Below, one piece after another: positions 37,711-48,261 of a stretch of 64,000 nucleotides of DNA (positions are counted from its first letter, which is position 1; every line of letters begins with the position of its first letter). Location: contig OZ316898.1 in NCBI GenBank assembly GCA_973895155.1, forward strand, positions 6,510,001-6,574,000. The letters are read 5' to 3'. The position numbers were made by a program, and so were the translations under genes. The notes under the pieces are model-generated. The model ran no database searches. It saw only the letters and a list, made by a program, of their open reading frames with translations, and was not told where the DNA came from. Source of the stretch: Marsupella aquatica (Eukaryota > Marchantiophyta).

Positions 37711-38078
37711 TGTTCATAACCATATTTTATAGGTATTTACTTTGATTTTGCGGACATCTGACCTGCAAGTACCAGCTACCAGCAGCCACCGACTAATGGA
37801 GCAGGTGCAACATAACAGCATTTAATGGGAATCCCGCACATTATTTAATGTGAATCCTGTGATTTATAGAAGGGTTTTTTATTGGCTGAACTATGTTCAG
37901 CTATGTGATGGGGGCCCAAAAAAAGCCCCCAAGATACTTTTGTCAAAAATACATACGGATTGCAATACTGGACTTCTACACAGTTTCCCTTGTTCTAAAA
38001 AGACCAAAACAATATCCAATGTATTGTATTCAGGCAAGATCGTGACGGCTTACGTAGGAAGAGAGAAGAGACAAGGGG

Positions 38079-38400
38079 ACCATTTAAAGATCTGTCGTTT
38101 GTGTTTACTTCATTCTTTTATTCTTTTTCACTTTGTTTGTCTTAAGCTCAGTATATTGAATACTTGCTCTTTTCAGTTCAGCCTAATGTGACCCCTTTGG
38201 TCAAGGCCCAGGGGAACATTTAATGATTTGTCGTTTGTGTTTACTTCATTCTTTTTGTTCTTTTTCACTTTGTTTGTCTTAAGCTAAGTATATTGAATAC
38301 TTGCTCTTTTCAGTTCTAATGTGACCCACCCCTTTGGTCACTGGCCTGGTTGTTATTGGCTGAACTGAACCTGGTTGTTATTGGCTGAACTGAAAGCTTT
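38079..38400. repeat. ~130-bp tandem duplication plus 27-bp duplication
   Basis: About 38079-38202 and 38212-38341 share TGTCGTTTGTGTTTACTTCA, CTTTTTCACTTTGTTTGTCT, TATATTGAATACTTGCTC and CCCCTTTGGTCA. Directly after, CTGGTTGTTATTGGCTGAAC occurs twice in tandem (38347 and 38372). Confidence 0.7.
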
Positions 38401-39687
38401 GTGGTGGGGGCTCCTCTTGCGTGTGATGCATCGATGCTCGTGATTCAACTATGGCAGTGACTACTGTAGTATGGTGATGTTGTTTCACAATTCATTTCAA
38501 AAACTCATTTATTACAACCCTTCGGTCACACTCTAAATGTTGCCCCTCTTCCTGGTTCTATTATTTAGGTGATAGCATTTGCATGAGCTATGTACTTGAT
38601 GGACTCCCAAAATAGAAAGTTACTTGACTACACACCTAGTGATCCAGGTGGTTGATAGACCTTAAATCTAAGTACAAAAGCCTCAGGGGTCTATTGAGCA
38701 TACTCCCATCCACACCGTGTTCTATAATCAGTGTGGAACTGGAATAATCGGCCTGTCCTAGCTAGGAGACCAAATTCTCGTTTGCACCAGAGGTAGGTTT
38801 AGGGTTTAGGATTTAGATTTATTTTCTGTGGCAGGATTTTGGCCACTTTCCCCAAGCAGAATACTTCCAGGTCAAGCCCTCGCAAAAATATTTGATGTTG
38901 GCCAGACTGCCACATGTACGCATCTGGGGCAACATGGAATCTCCCTCCCTTGTGTCAGCCATCAATAGATGTAGGGAGAGACTGGCTATGTCAACTTTCA
39001 GGCCCGAAAGGCTCCCATCCGTGCCAGTCAGGTCCTACTGTTCCTCGAACAATTACTCCTGAAAATGATATATGACAGCCCACAACCATGGAATGGTGCA
39101 GATACACGAGAGTGACCTCTTATTTCTCTTAGAGCCAAGTTGTTTTTGTGCATAAGAATTTAGTGAACCTCGCTTAAGGATGGAAGTTTGTGCAAAATTG
39201 ATTAACTGATGCAGTTTGAACTTGGAATCTCACTTGTTGCAATGAATATCGCCTGGGCTACATCTGTTGGGACATCACCTGGGCTCCATCTATTGGGACA
39301 ACTAATTTCAAGCAAACTCTACATTTATGTAGTTCTGCCCACAACAGGTGGCACTGGGATGTGAGCGTCTCTAAGTAATGGGCACCATTGAATGGTGGGA
39401 CACAATAGACCACACTAAGTAAGTTTTGAAGTAACTTTAGTCCAAATCATTTAAGTGGAAAATAATTATGGTTTTCAACTCAAAAACAGCTGTGCAGTAT
39501 AAGCTCCTTTGGACAGCATTTGGCACCCCAAAGGTCAAACAGTCAAACAGAATCGTCTCTCCTTGGAGCATGGTTCACACTATGCACCGTGTATTTAACT
39601 CTCCATTTGACTCTCCATTTGCCTGGGGAAGATCAAGGCCCACCCAAATGGCACAGAGTTCCCATGGTACCGTCCAATGATTCACCC

Positions 39688-39695
39688 AACGCAAC
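39688..39695. repeat. 8-bp target-site duplication of the large hAT element, left
   Basis: AACGCAAC immediately before the left terminus CCCGGTTTGG; identical to 49549-49556. Confidence 0.93.
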
Positions 39696-39719
39696 CCCGG
39701 TTTGGACTTGCCCGGCAAA

Positions 39720-40320
39720 TAGACCGTTTTAAGGCCGTCAACCGGCAAGCCGACACCCGGTCTCTCCCGATCGTCATCATCCGGTCCCGGCCCGAGTAAA
39801 TCCGGTCCCAGCCTGAGTACTCCCGGTCCTCTTCCCTCCCGGCCCCGGACCCTAAACTTCCTCCGGCCCGGACCCTTCACCCTCCCGGCCCGGACCCTAA
39901 CGCCCCCCCCCCCCCCCCCGCCCCGGACCCTTCACCCTCCCGGCCCGGACCCTAACGCCCCCCCCCCCTGCCCCGGACCCTTCACCCTCCCAGCCCGGAC
40001 CCTAAAGCCCCCCCCCCCCCGCCCTGGACCCTACAGCCCTCCCGGCCCGGACCCTAAAGCCCTCCCCCCGGCCCGGACCCAAAAGCCCCCCCCCCCCTCC
40101 CAGCCCTAAAGCCCCCCCCTCCGCCCCGGTCCCTAAAGCCCCCCCGGCCCGGCCCACCCCCGCCCGACCCGGGCCCACCATGAGGGACCGGGTCGGGCGG
40201 GGCCGGGCCGGGCCGGGCTTTAGGGTTAGGTTGCGAGGAGGGCAGCCGCCAGGGGGGATCGGGCTCGGCCACCCGGGGTCGGCTCGCGAGGTGGGGTGGG
40301 GGGGATGAGACCGGGACCGG
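39720..40320. repeat. GC-rich left subterminal array
   Basis: Tandem units of roughly 20-25 bp built from CCCGGCCCGGACCCTAAAG plus runs of C up to ~19 long, ending in a GGGCCCACC/GGACCGGGTCGGGC inverted segment. The 97-codon minus-strand Gly/Pro/Arg frame at 40054-40347 is only this composition. The CCCTAAA units match the plant telomere repeat unit but are separated by other sequence. Confidence 0.85.
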
Positions 40321-40323
40321 GGC

Positions 40324-40350
40324 TATAAAGTGAGGAGGTCTCCTCACTTT
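40324..40350 (+). promoter_or_regulatory. TATA box with adjacent perfect 11-bp palindrome
   Basis: TATAAAG at 40324-40330, just inside the GC-rich array. It overlaps an inverted repeat with 11-bp arms, AAAGTGAGGAG (40327-40337) and CTCCTCACTTT (40340-40350), with a 2-bp spacer. It is placed about 80 bp before the presumed 5' UTR donor and is the probable promoter of the kinase/RING transcription unit. Confidence 0.6.
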
Positions 40351-40405
40351 CTCTCATTACTAACTTTTCAACTAAAGTTTGCTTGTTTTGTAGGAGAGAC
40401 CTTTG

Positions 40406-40989
40406 GTAAGTTTTTCTTGCTTTTGCTTATGTTTTGCTTAGTTTTGAGTTTAGTTTACTAGTTTTTGAATTGTTTTGAGTCTTTTTTTTGCTATGCTTTG
40501 CCATGTATGACTTTAACATTTAGTTTTAATTTGGAGGGATATTAGTGTTCTCACGTATGCGCATGCTTGGAGCTTATGCTTGGCATGTGGTATTTCGTAT
40601 GAGAAAACCTAATATTGCCTTAACAGTTTAGTGTGATTTGTGAATTGAGTGGAGTATTTTCTAGGATAGAGATTTTCATGTACGCATGCTTGGAGTTTCC
40701 GCTCGGCATGTGGTACTCTGCATGGATATCTCGATTTCCACAACATGACATCTAAACTATAGGTTTCACATAGATTGGAATAGGAATGTAACAACTTGAA
40801 GGAAAAGACATCTTTTGTGCGCATGCTTGGAGTTTCGGCTTGGCATGTGGTATTTCACATAGTTGTCTTTCCCCTTCATCGTTGTTACTTTCAAAGTACT
40901 AAACAAACGAATAAAAAATTGAAAAAATATTAAAATTTCATTGTTTGGGTATTATTGGTACCAACACAAAGTGTGAAATGACATTTCAG
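40406..40989 (+). other. Predicted 5' UTR intron of the kinase gene
   Basis: Donor GGTAAGTTTTT at 40406 and acceptor ACATTTCAG ending at 40989. The ATG at 41103 lies in the next exon. The intron contains the three left subterminal repeats, so those repeats can serve transposition without disturbing the mRNA. Confidence 0.55.
40552..40862 (+). repeat. Left subterminal repeats L1-L3 (~50 bp each)
   Basis: L1 about 40552-40602, L2 about 40675-40724, L3 about 40813-40862. Core: GCATGCTTGGAG, then a variable GCTYGGCATGTGGTA, then a TTTCACAT-like end. Three inverted relatives lie at the other end of the element (48262-48594), as expected of transposase binding sites. Confidence 0.8.
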
Positions 40990-41102
40990 GATTGTTGATC
41001 CAGCTTTATTGTACTTGCATCATCCATACCCTCGGCAAGCAGCCAACACACTCCGTAAGCGCCTATTCTTTGTCCTACAACTTGTTGTGGTTACTTGAGA
41101 AC

Positions 41103-42761
41103 ATGGCCGCTGCAAATGTGAGTGTAGAGTATATGAAACTTTTTGAGGCAATGAAGACCATGCTAAACGAGGAATATCAACCAGATCCTCATGCCCTCAA
41201 TGCTCTACGGAATGCTCACAAAACCTTAGAAATTTGTAAACATGGCAAAACCTTAGGGAAACGGAAACATAGAGGAGGAGCAATTGGTGCTGCATTGAAA
41301 CAGAGAAGGCAACATGTGTTAGTTGCGATTTGGAAAAAGATTCTATATCCCTACACTTTGCCAGCACAGTATGAGCAGGATGGCTTTGAGAGGAAGTATG
41401 CTATGCATGGAGCAGAGGGTTACAAAAATCTTTTAAATGACATGGGACGTTGCATGCATGAGACTGTGGAGAAAGAAGAGGACATGACCCGAGATGAAAT
41501 TGCTGCCTTAATAGGTGATTTTGAGAAGCCGGGTGGATTTGTTGAACATTTGGCGTTGAACTTTGCGGTAAATCTTTGGGACAAGTTGGAATCCAATTTG
41601 GATGAGGCTGGGGTCGTCATGCTTGGAGTTCCTGGGCTATACACACATAGAAGAGATTTGCTAGCTAAATGGAGCAAAGAGTTAGCAATGGCCAAATCGG
41701 AGAGTAATGTCAAATATGCGAGCAAGGTCGTGCAGTTTGGAGAGATTGGCGTGGAGGTTGCAGATAGAGGAACGCGTCCATCACGAGTTGTTCCCATGGT
41801 CAGGAGTATTCATTTCTTGAGGAGGGAGCAAGTATCGAATTTGCATCGCATTGGAAGCGGCATCCAAGGACATGTGTTCATATGTCATATATTGGATTGT
41901 CCATTGATTCCTCGAAATGCAACACTGGTTGCAAAACGATTTAAGGATGGAGACCGACACAAGAGACGAACAGATGCCTTACAAGAAGTGCTCATGAGAG
42001 GTTTGAATCACAAAGGAATAATTGGGGCCTTGGCAATGACTATCGAAGATCCACCGAAACTTATCTATGACCATTACAATGGAGAAGACTTGGGAAGCTT
42101 CATAGATAAGTGTGGGAAATGGAGTAAGAGCAAAGGGAAGACACAATCCACTTCTGAGGTTGATATGACATTCATATCCAAAAAGAAACTCTTTTTGGAA
42201 CATCGTTTGGGGATTGCTATGGCTCTATTGGAGACCTTGCAATATTTGCATGCACACGACCGTTTCCATTGTGATCTTCATTTTGGGAACATCCTTCTTC
42301 ACTTTGATCACGAGGATGATTTGGCAATTAGAGTTTATGTAGGAATATGTGATTTTGGGTTGTCCAAACACAAGTCACAATGCACATTACCACAAAATCG
42401 AATGTGGCCCACCCCTATAGAGAAAGCAGTTGCGTATCAAAAACAATATCCACAATTGGCGCCTGAGCTAGTTCGTTCCGATCCAGCAGAGTACAGTCAA
42501 GCAACTGACATATATGCTTTGGGCAATATCTTTGAGACATTACTCACAGAAAATTGGGATGGAATGACCCCAATGACATGATTTTTGAATAGGGGTTGGA
42601 ATGCTAAAGAGCATGGCCCTAAATTGGATATTATCATACGTGACATGATGGCCATTGATGTCAAGAAAAGAATGGATTGTGTTCATTGGAGTTTGAGAAT
42701 GATGAGGACATTCCAAGATTGTAGATTAGTTCAGCACAATAGTCCTTATCTAAGAGATTAG
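41103..42761 (+). CDS. Protein kinase cargo gene, one in-frame stop
   Basis: A 492-residue frame from ATG 41103 to TGA 42579-42581. The same frame then continues open to TAG 42759-42761 with FLNRGWNAKEHGPKLDIIIR and a subdomain XI-like MDVKKRMDCVHW-type end, so the TGA truncates the last ~60 residues. Residues 1-240 match nothing I recognise. The kinase domain has a Gly loop IGSGIQGHVF, the ATP Lys in TLVAKRF, a helix-C Glu (LQEVL), the catalytic loop HCDLHFGNILL (Asp and Asn kept, Arg of HRD replaced by Cys, hence non-RD), CDFGLSK, and the APE motif in QLAPEL. All catalytic residues are present, so the family origin is an active Ser/Thr or dual-specificity kinase. The substrate is unknown. 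An upstream in-frame ATG at 40992 lies just after the intron acceptor but begins an unlikely leader. Confidence 0.85.
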
Positions 42762-42934
42762 AGATTTCATAGTTTTATCGTGAATGACAATGATAGATGT
42801 CATGAACTATTATCTATTTAATCATGTCATATGAATTAAATGTATTACTCATTTTGCTTCATTGTATTTTGTTATCAATTTTATCTTGAAGGGTGTATGG
42901 TGAATGAATGCTAAAAATGTTTTTGTTATTGTAG

Positions 42935-44863
42935 AATCTGCAAGGATGGGATTTGGAATCCGACGAGGAGGAAAAACCTAAAAAGATTCCATATTTATAT
43001 TTGCAACCTGCTCAGGATTTACACCTTTGGTCTCAGGATCAATACACTGAAGAATATTCTCAACCCATAGACGAGGACATTGGAATGAGTAGCAATCATG
43101 CAGGGCAAAGCATAACCAAAATGAATGAGGACACCAAGGATGTTAAATGGAATATCACAATGCCAAATGTGAAACCTCCTCACAATGAATGGCTCATCAA
43201 CGCCAAAGAATTGGAGATATTGATGCCACGTGTGGAGTTCCAAAAATGGATGAAAATCATTTTTGATGATGAAAATTTATGGGCCACAAGGTCTTGGATG
43301 CAAGAGAAGTACACAATGTCCAAGGTAACACATGTGGAAATTGGCAAGCATTGGTAGCAAAGATTTCAAGAGTATGCTCCAAAGAAAGCGCAAGGCAAAA
43401 AAAGCTCGGTTTATCCTCCTTTTCTCCGACTCCTAATTGCTGAATTTATTCTCAAGTGGAAGGTGGATTACCGTTGGGAAACAGAAGAGGGCAAGATGAT
43501 TCACTCTGTACATCAGTCTGTCCTGGACATTGCAGGTTTCAAGAACAACAAAAATACTACAAAAGATATATCGAGTCAAGCAACCAACAAAGGGTCAAAA
43601 AAAAAGATACATGATGTGCAAGACATTCATGCACATCAGAAAGATAAGCTGACTGCACTAGAACGACTCTTCACTAAATCTGAAAGTTTCAGCGCACCAA
43701 AACATGTGGACAAAACATCAAACATTGCAGCATCTACAAGTAACAATTTACCAGGAAAATTCACTGATGTTTTGGATCCAAAGAAAGAATCATTGAGCAT
43801 GGAGATTGTGTGCAAAAGTTTGAGCACAGAGATTGGTCATTTGATCGAGAATAATCTCCGCACAAAGTTTTGTCTTGACCTTTGTGAAGCTGGCAGCATT
43901 GACTACTACAAGTCAAAGTTGCAAGATAATATTTTGAAGATGAAAGCAATGGAAAAAATGCCCATTCAAAGTGTGACTACTTCGGAGGTGAAGGAATACA
44001 AGGTGCAACTGTATGACAAGATGGAGGAGATCGCAAAGCTCAACAAACAACTTGCCCAAAAGGATGGTCAATGTAGTCAAATGAAACAAGTTCAAGAGGC
44101 AGATAGAGTCATTGAGGATTTGAAGAATCAGGTTGCATCACAAGAGGTGATCATAAGCAATCTGCAAGAGGAGATCGAGCAAATGAACACTGCTGAGGTG
44201 GATGGGCAGTCAGACAAGGAAAAATCAAGATGCAAGAACCACAATTATATGAACTTGCAAATGATTGATCCTACGGGAGAATCTCATTTTTTTCCGGATG
44301 TGGAGGAGGATCCAGAAGATGTAGAGAAATTTTTTGACAAGTGGAAGACCGATGAAAGTATGGCCCAATTTGTTCGAGAAAAGGATGGAAGATGTACTTG
44401 GTGCTTGTATCCATGGGGTCCTGAATCTGTTTCCATTTTGGGAACATGCGGTCACTTATGGCATCATGCTTGCTTGTTTCGGTGGATGAAGAAGAGCCGA
44501 AAATGTTGGTGTCGAAAACCATTTCATGAACGAGAGTATGAGCAACGAGGTTTGTTGAAACAAATGCCACCAATGGAGACACAGCAAGACACTGAAGACA
44601 TGACTCAAGAGAGTATTGCAATGGCACAGATCGATTCAAGGCCCATTGACAACTTCACAGTTAATGAATACAACTTGTCAGATGGTGACTTTGACAATTT
44701 GCTATTCAATGGTAGATTCCAACAGTGGAAGGAATATGCCATGGCCAATCGACCAACAATAGATGAGCAAAACATGCAACGATCTATTCGTCGCCATCGT
44801 CGTCGTCAGCAACTGGCAGAGGTGAAAGCAGAAGCGCAAGACAATGACAACCCAAATGAGTAG
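42935..44863 (+). CDS. Coiled-coil RING-finger cargo protein, one in-frame stop
   Basis: The open frame begins right after an acceptor TTGTTATTGTAG at 42934 and runs to TAG 44861-44863, broken only by one TAG at 43355-43357 (HW-stop-QRF; a CAG to TAG change would explain it). The acidic N-terminal part has no ATG until 43085, so the natural start is in an upstream exon, quite possibly the kinase transcript. A Lys/Glu/Gln coiled coil (roughly VKEYKVQLYDKMEEIAKLNK onward) is followed by a RING: CTWC, then CGHLWHHACLFRWM, then CWCRKPF. The last zinc pair is CxC, not the usual CxxC. The C-terminal ~110 residues end in an Arg-rich IRRHRRRQQ stretch. A ubiquitin ligase role is inferred; the target is unknown. 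Confidence 0.8.
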
Positions 44864-44975
44864 ATTGCACACACAATGTTTAGTATAACATATTTTATTG
44901 CATAGGACATGCACAATCCGGCATAGTATATCATAGTTTGTCGTATAGTACTAGCATGTAATACCTAAACAGATA

Positions 44976-47900
44976 TCAAGGTTGTGACGAAAAGTGTCTT
45001 GTGTTATTGTTCTCATTTTCTTGCAAGTGTCGATCAAATTGAAATTGTCTTGTCATCCATTGGATCGGATCTGCGCTATGATATTCTTGAAATGCCCCAA
45101 CACGGGCATGTATGCTTGATGTGTATGGATTTGTCATGTTCTGTCTTTCATACATATTTTGTGTTGGAGAAGCATGTTGTCCCCACTGTGCATCATCAGG
45201 TTGCGCAAACAAAGTTGATGTTGTTCTCTCAGGACAGAGCTCCGATGCAGCACCTCGTTGTTGAAATAAGTACGAAGTACTTGCTTGGACATCATTTTGT
45301 AGATTCAATGTTGGGTATGTGAATGATGGGTTTGGTTGGGAAGGCACTACAAAGTTTGCATCAAATGAGTAGTCCTCGTCATCCTGAATTTGAGACTCAT
45401 CGATTGTAGGGAACATCATTAAATCCATTTCATCTTCCCATTCTCCGACATCACTTATTTCAGTATCTGGTGGAATACGAGTCAACATGTCACTATGAGT
45501 GTGTAATGATAATCCTTGCAAAGCCTCATCTGCGTCATCAATTGTATCAAAATCCTCCACATCATCCTCTCCAAGAGCCGCACATGTAACACCATGTTGT
45601 TCAGTGTGACATTCTTCTATGGAAGTAGGCCTCGGGCCATCATTTGTTGCTGTTCTTTCATCATATCGTCTATACATAGACGTATGAGGATTTCTCACCT
45701 TCGTGAGCCCTTTTTGCACCCTCGAATTTGTGAATACAAAAACCAAGTCTTTTGCTCGATCATTGGTCAACCTATTACGGCTTTTTGAATGGATATAGCC
45801 GTACGAACTCCAATTTCATTTGCATGAAGATGCACACATTTGTTGATGCATGATTCTTCTCGCCATCAATCTTAGCTCCGCGTAATCAGCTCCATACAAA
45901 TGCCACCACTCTCCTGGACTTAATTTCCCAATATTCGATTGTGCTCCTCTAATTGCAACCGATGAATTTGGCAATTTTTTTTAGCCTCAAATGCCTGCAT
46001 TTGGATGTCAGAAATAAGTGTCGTCACATCTCGATCATGGTTGATTCCTGCCTTCACCTTGTGTTCTGCATATCTATGAACGTAATCATTGAAGCCTCTA
46101 TACAGTTCTGCATCTCCTGCCACATCTTCATCTTCATCGAAGAAAAATTGAGGATTCAGATATGCTGCTGCTAACATGAAATCAGTAGTAAGTGATTTTC
46201 GTTGATCCATATACACTTTCATTATCTTTGGTTTTAAGTAATCTGTTACTAATGTACAACCCTCCATGCTCGCCTCCAGTTTAGCTATTCCTTTTTTCAA
46301 GCTCCAATATAGCCAAGGAGACTGTGGTGAAACTCCATCGAATTCTCGCAACATCTTCACCAACGGCAGAAAAAAAGCAACTGTAGATTTTACTTGAGCC
46401 CAAAATGTATCTTGTTGTATCCACGATTTAAGTTCGTCTGCCTTTCCCCTCGTCATATGCCCCTGTGACTTTGGTCGAACTGGCAGGCGATCACGATTGG
46501 ATTGCCACTTATCATAAATGACCATTTGTTGTAAAGCTCCTCTTAGCTCCAATGCTCTCTGCGCCATTAAAAAATTTGTTGCAAATCTCGTTGCATTTGG
46601 ATTTAACAACTTCCTGTCACCAGATTTCCTCACAAATATTGCAGACAACTTTTGTGATGATGTAACTGCTTTAACTATCCATCTCAAGTGCTTAAAAATC
46701 ATTTTGAATGGATTTTTTTTCCGCTCATCTAGCACAACATTCTTGTGGCCACACATGTCTTCTAGCAACAAATTAAAAACGTGGGCAGCACACCAACTCC
46801 ATGTCACATGCAGATATTTTTTCATGACTATCTCTTCACCTGCTACACGATTTGCAGGCGCCCCATCGGTAACAATTTGTATGATGTGATCGGCGCCAAT
46901 GTCATCTATGTATTTTAACCACATGTCACCAAGATACTTCCCATCTTTCTTGTCGGCTTGTGCAGCGTTCCAACTATCCAAAAAGAAATCTCCTTTTGAA
47001 CTCAACAACATGACATTCATCAAAGGTTCCCTTCGGATATTTTCCCATCCATCGGATGAAAGGGAATATCCAAAAGGTTTTGCCTCCTTCATTGTTTTTG
47101 TCATGTCCTTTGTAAGATCAACTCTAGCCTCCTCCAATAATTTCATTCTCAAATTTTTCATACTCGGAAGAGAATATCCATTTACAATCCCTTTCAAGGT
47201 TTCTGTGACTGCTTCACGGAAGAAACACCAAGATACTTCCCATCTTTCTTGTCGGCTTGTGCAGCGTTCCAACTATCCAAAAAGAAATCTCCTTTTGAAC
47301 TCAACAACATGACATTCATCAAAGGTTCCCTTCGGATATTTTCCCATCCATCGGATGAAAGGGAATATCCAAAAGGTTTTGCCTCCTTCATTGTTTTTGT
47401 CATGTCCTTTGTAAGATCAACTCTAGCCTCCTCCAATAATTTCATTCTCAAATTTTGCATACCCGGAAGAGAATATCCATTTACAATCCCTTTCAAGGTT
47501 TCTGTGACTGCTTCACGGAAGAAAGGATTCTCCGACACATTGAACGGAATACCACTTGAATAAAAAGCTTTGGCCCACAGCTTATCCAAATGAGCTCTAT
47601 TTGGAATTTGATAAACATCCATGATTGGGTTTGCAAAATTTGATGCTCTACTTCGATGACTCATATTTCCATCCTCATCGAGGTCAACAAAATTTGAGTC
47701 TCGAATTGATGCTTGCGAATTGGAAGATGGGTTATATGACCTACGACCTCTCATGGATAACAAAACATGACTTCCATCACTTCGTTTGTACTTTATGGAT
47801 GGGTCAACCTTTATGACATTGTACATTCTATTGATGTCATCTAAGTCAACAACTCCATACAAGCCTGTGCAAGGTGGCGCATCTCCTTTGTGTATGTTTC

Positions 47901-48132
47901 CCATCAAATGTGCTTTTGCTCGTGTTGCATGACGCGTTGTATATTTCTTACAAAATTTGCATCTTCGATATATACGATTAATATCATTACACGCTGATGG
48001 CGTATCACATCGTTCAAAATATTTCCACACTGGGGAAAATTTTGCACTACGATCTCGATTGTGATTTCCACTGTGCCTAACAGGAGTAGAATGAGCTGAT
48101 GAGTTGCCCGACTCATCTTCTTCGGAAGACAT
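44976..48132 (-). pseudogene. hAT transposase (BED, DUF659, hATC), inactivated
   Basis: From ATG 48132 (MSSEEDESGNSS): a BED-type zinc finger with WKYFE, CKFC and an AKAHLMGNIHKG...C segment; then DUF659 with SSDGWENIRREP and IVTDGAPANRVAGEE (two catalytic Asp), CAAHVFNLLLEDM; then the hAT dimerisation region (LSPGEWWHLYG ... NWSSYGYIHSKSRNRLT), and a ~250-residue acidic tail ending at 44976. Lesions: a 299-bp tandem duplication (46927-47524) that shifts the frame; a 1-base loss near 45923 between RILG and LSPGEWW; and a TGA at 45818-45816 where the family usually has CERNW (here CK-stop-NW). The ancestral product would have cut and pasted elements ending in CCCGGTTTG. Supplied in trans, another copy could still mobilise the element. 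Confidence 0.9.
46927..47524. repeat. 299-bp tandem duplication in the transposase
   Basis: Units 46927-47225 and 47226-47524 differ at two bases by eye (TTTTTCATACTCGG against TTTTGCATACCCGG). The period 299 is not a multiple of three, so the duplication doubles the FFREAVTETL...DKKDGKYLG segment and splits the transposase frame. The low divergence indicates a recent event. Confidence 0.95.
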
Positions 48133-48165
48133 GATCGAAAACAAGAACTTTACACACAAAGTGTC

Positions 48166-48173
48166 TTTTTATA
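48166..48173 (-). promoter_or_regulatory. TATA box of the transposase gene
   Basis: TATAAAAA on the minus strand, 34 bp before the ATG at 48132. This gives a very short leader and supports the ATG at 48132 over the in-frame ATG at 48159. Confidence 0.5.
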
Positions 48174-48261
48174 CGTCACTAAACATAGTCACTTAATAAA
48201 AATTGAATGATTATTTGTTAGTCTTTTGAAATAACAACAATAAAACGAGAAAAAAAAACTA

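Larger units (their letters stand above)
36900..39687. other. Intergenic left of the large hAT element, repeats only
   Basis: No gene recognised. Holds a SINE-like piece (about 37590-37710, minus), an A/T-rich region with a TACCTTAC/GTAAGGTA inverted repeat near 37500-37540, and tandem duplications at 38079-38400. Confidence 0.45.

Noticed and set aside
39720-40320. Interstitial telomere tract (CCCTAAA units)
   Set aside because: The units are not head-to-tail; each is embedded in CCCGGCC sequence within a transposon end.
40054-40347. 97-codon Pro/Gly/Arg minus-strand frame
   Set aside because: Same reason: left GC-rich array of the element.
45516-45788. Plus-strand frames opposite the transposase C terminus
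   Set aside because: They are antisense to a frame with clear hAT homology and have no likeness of their own.
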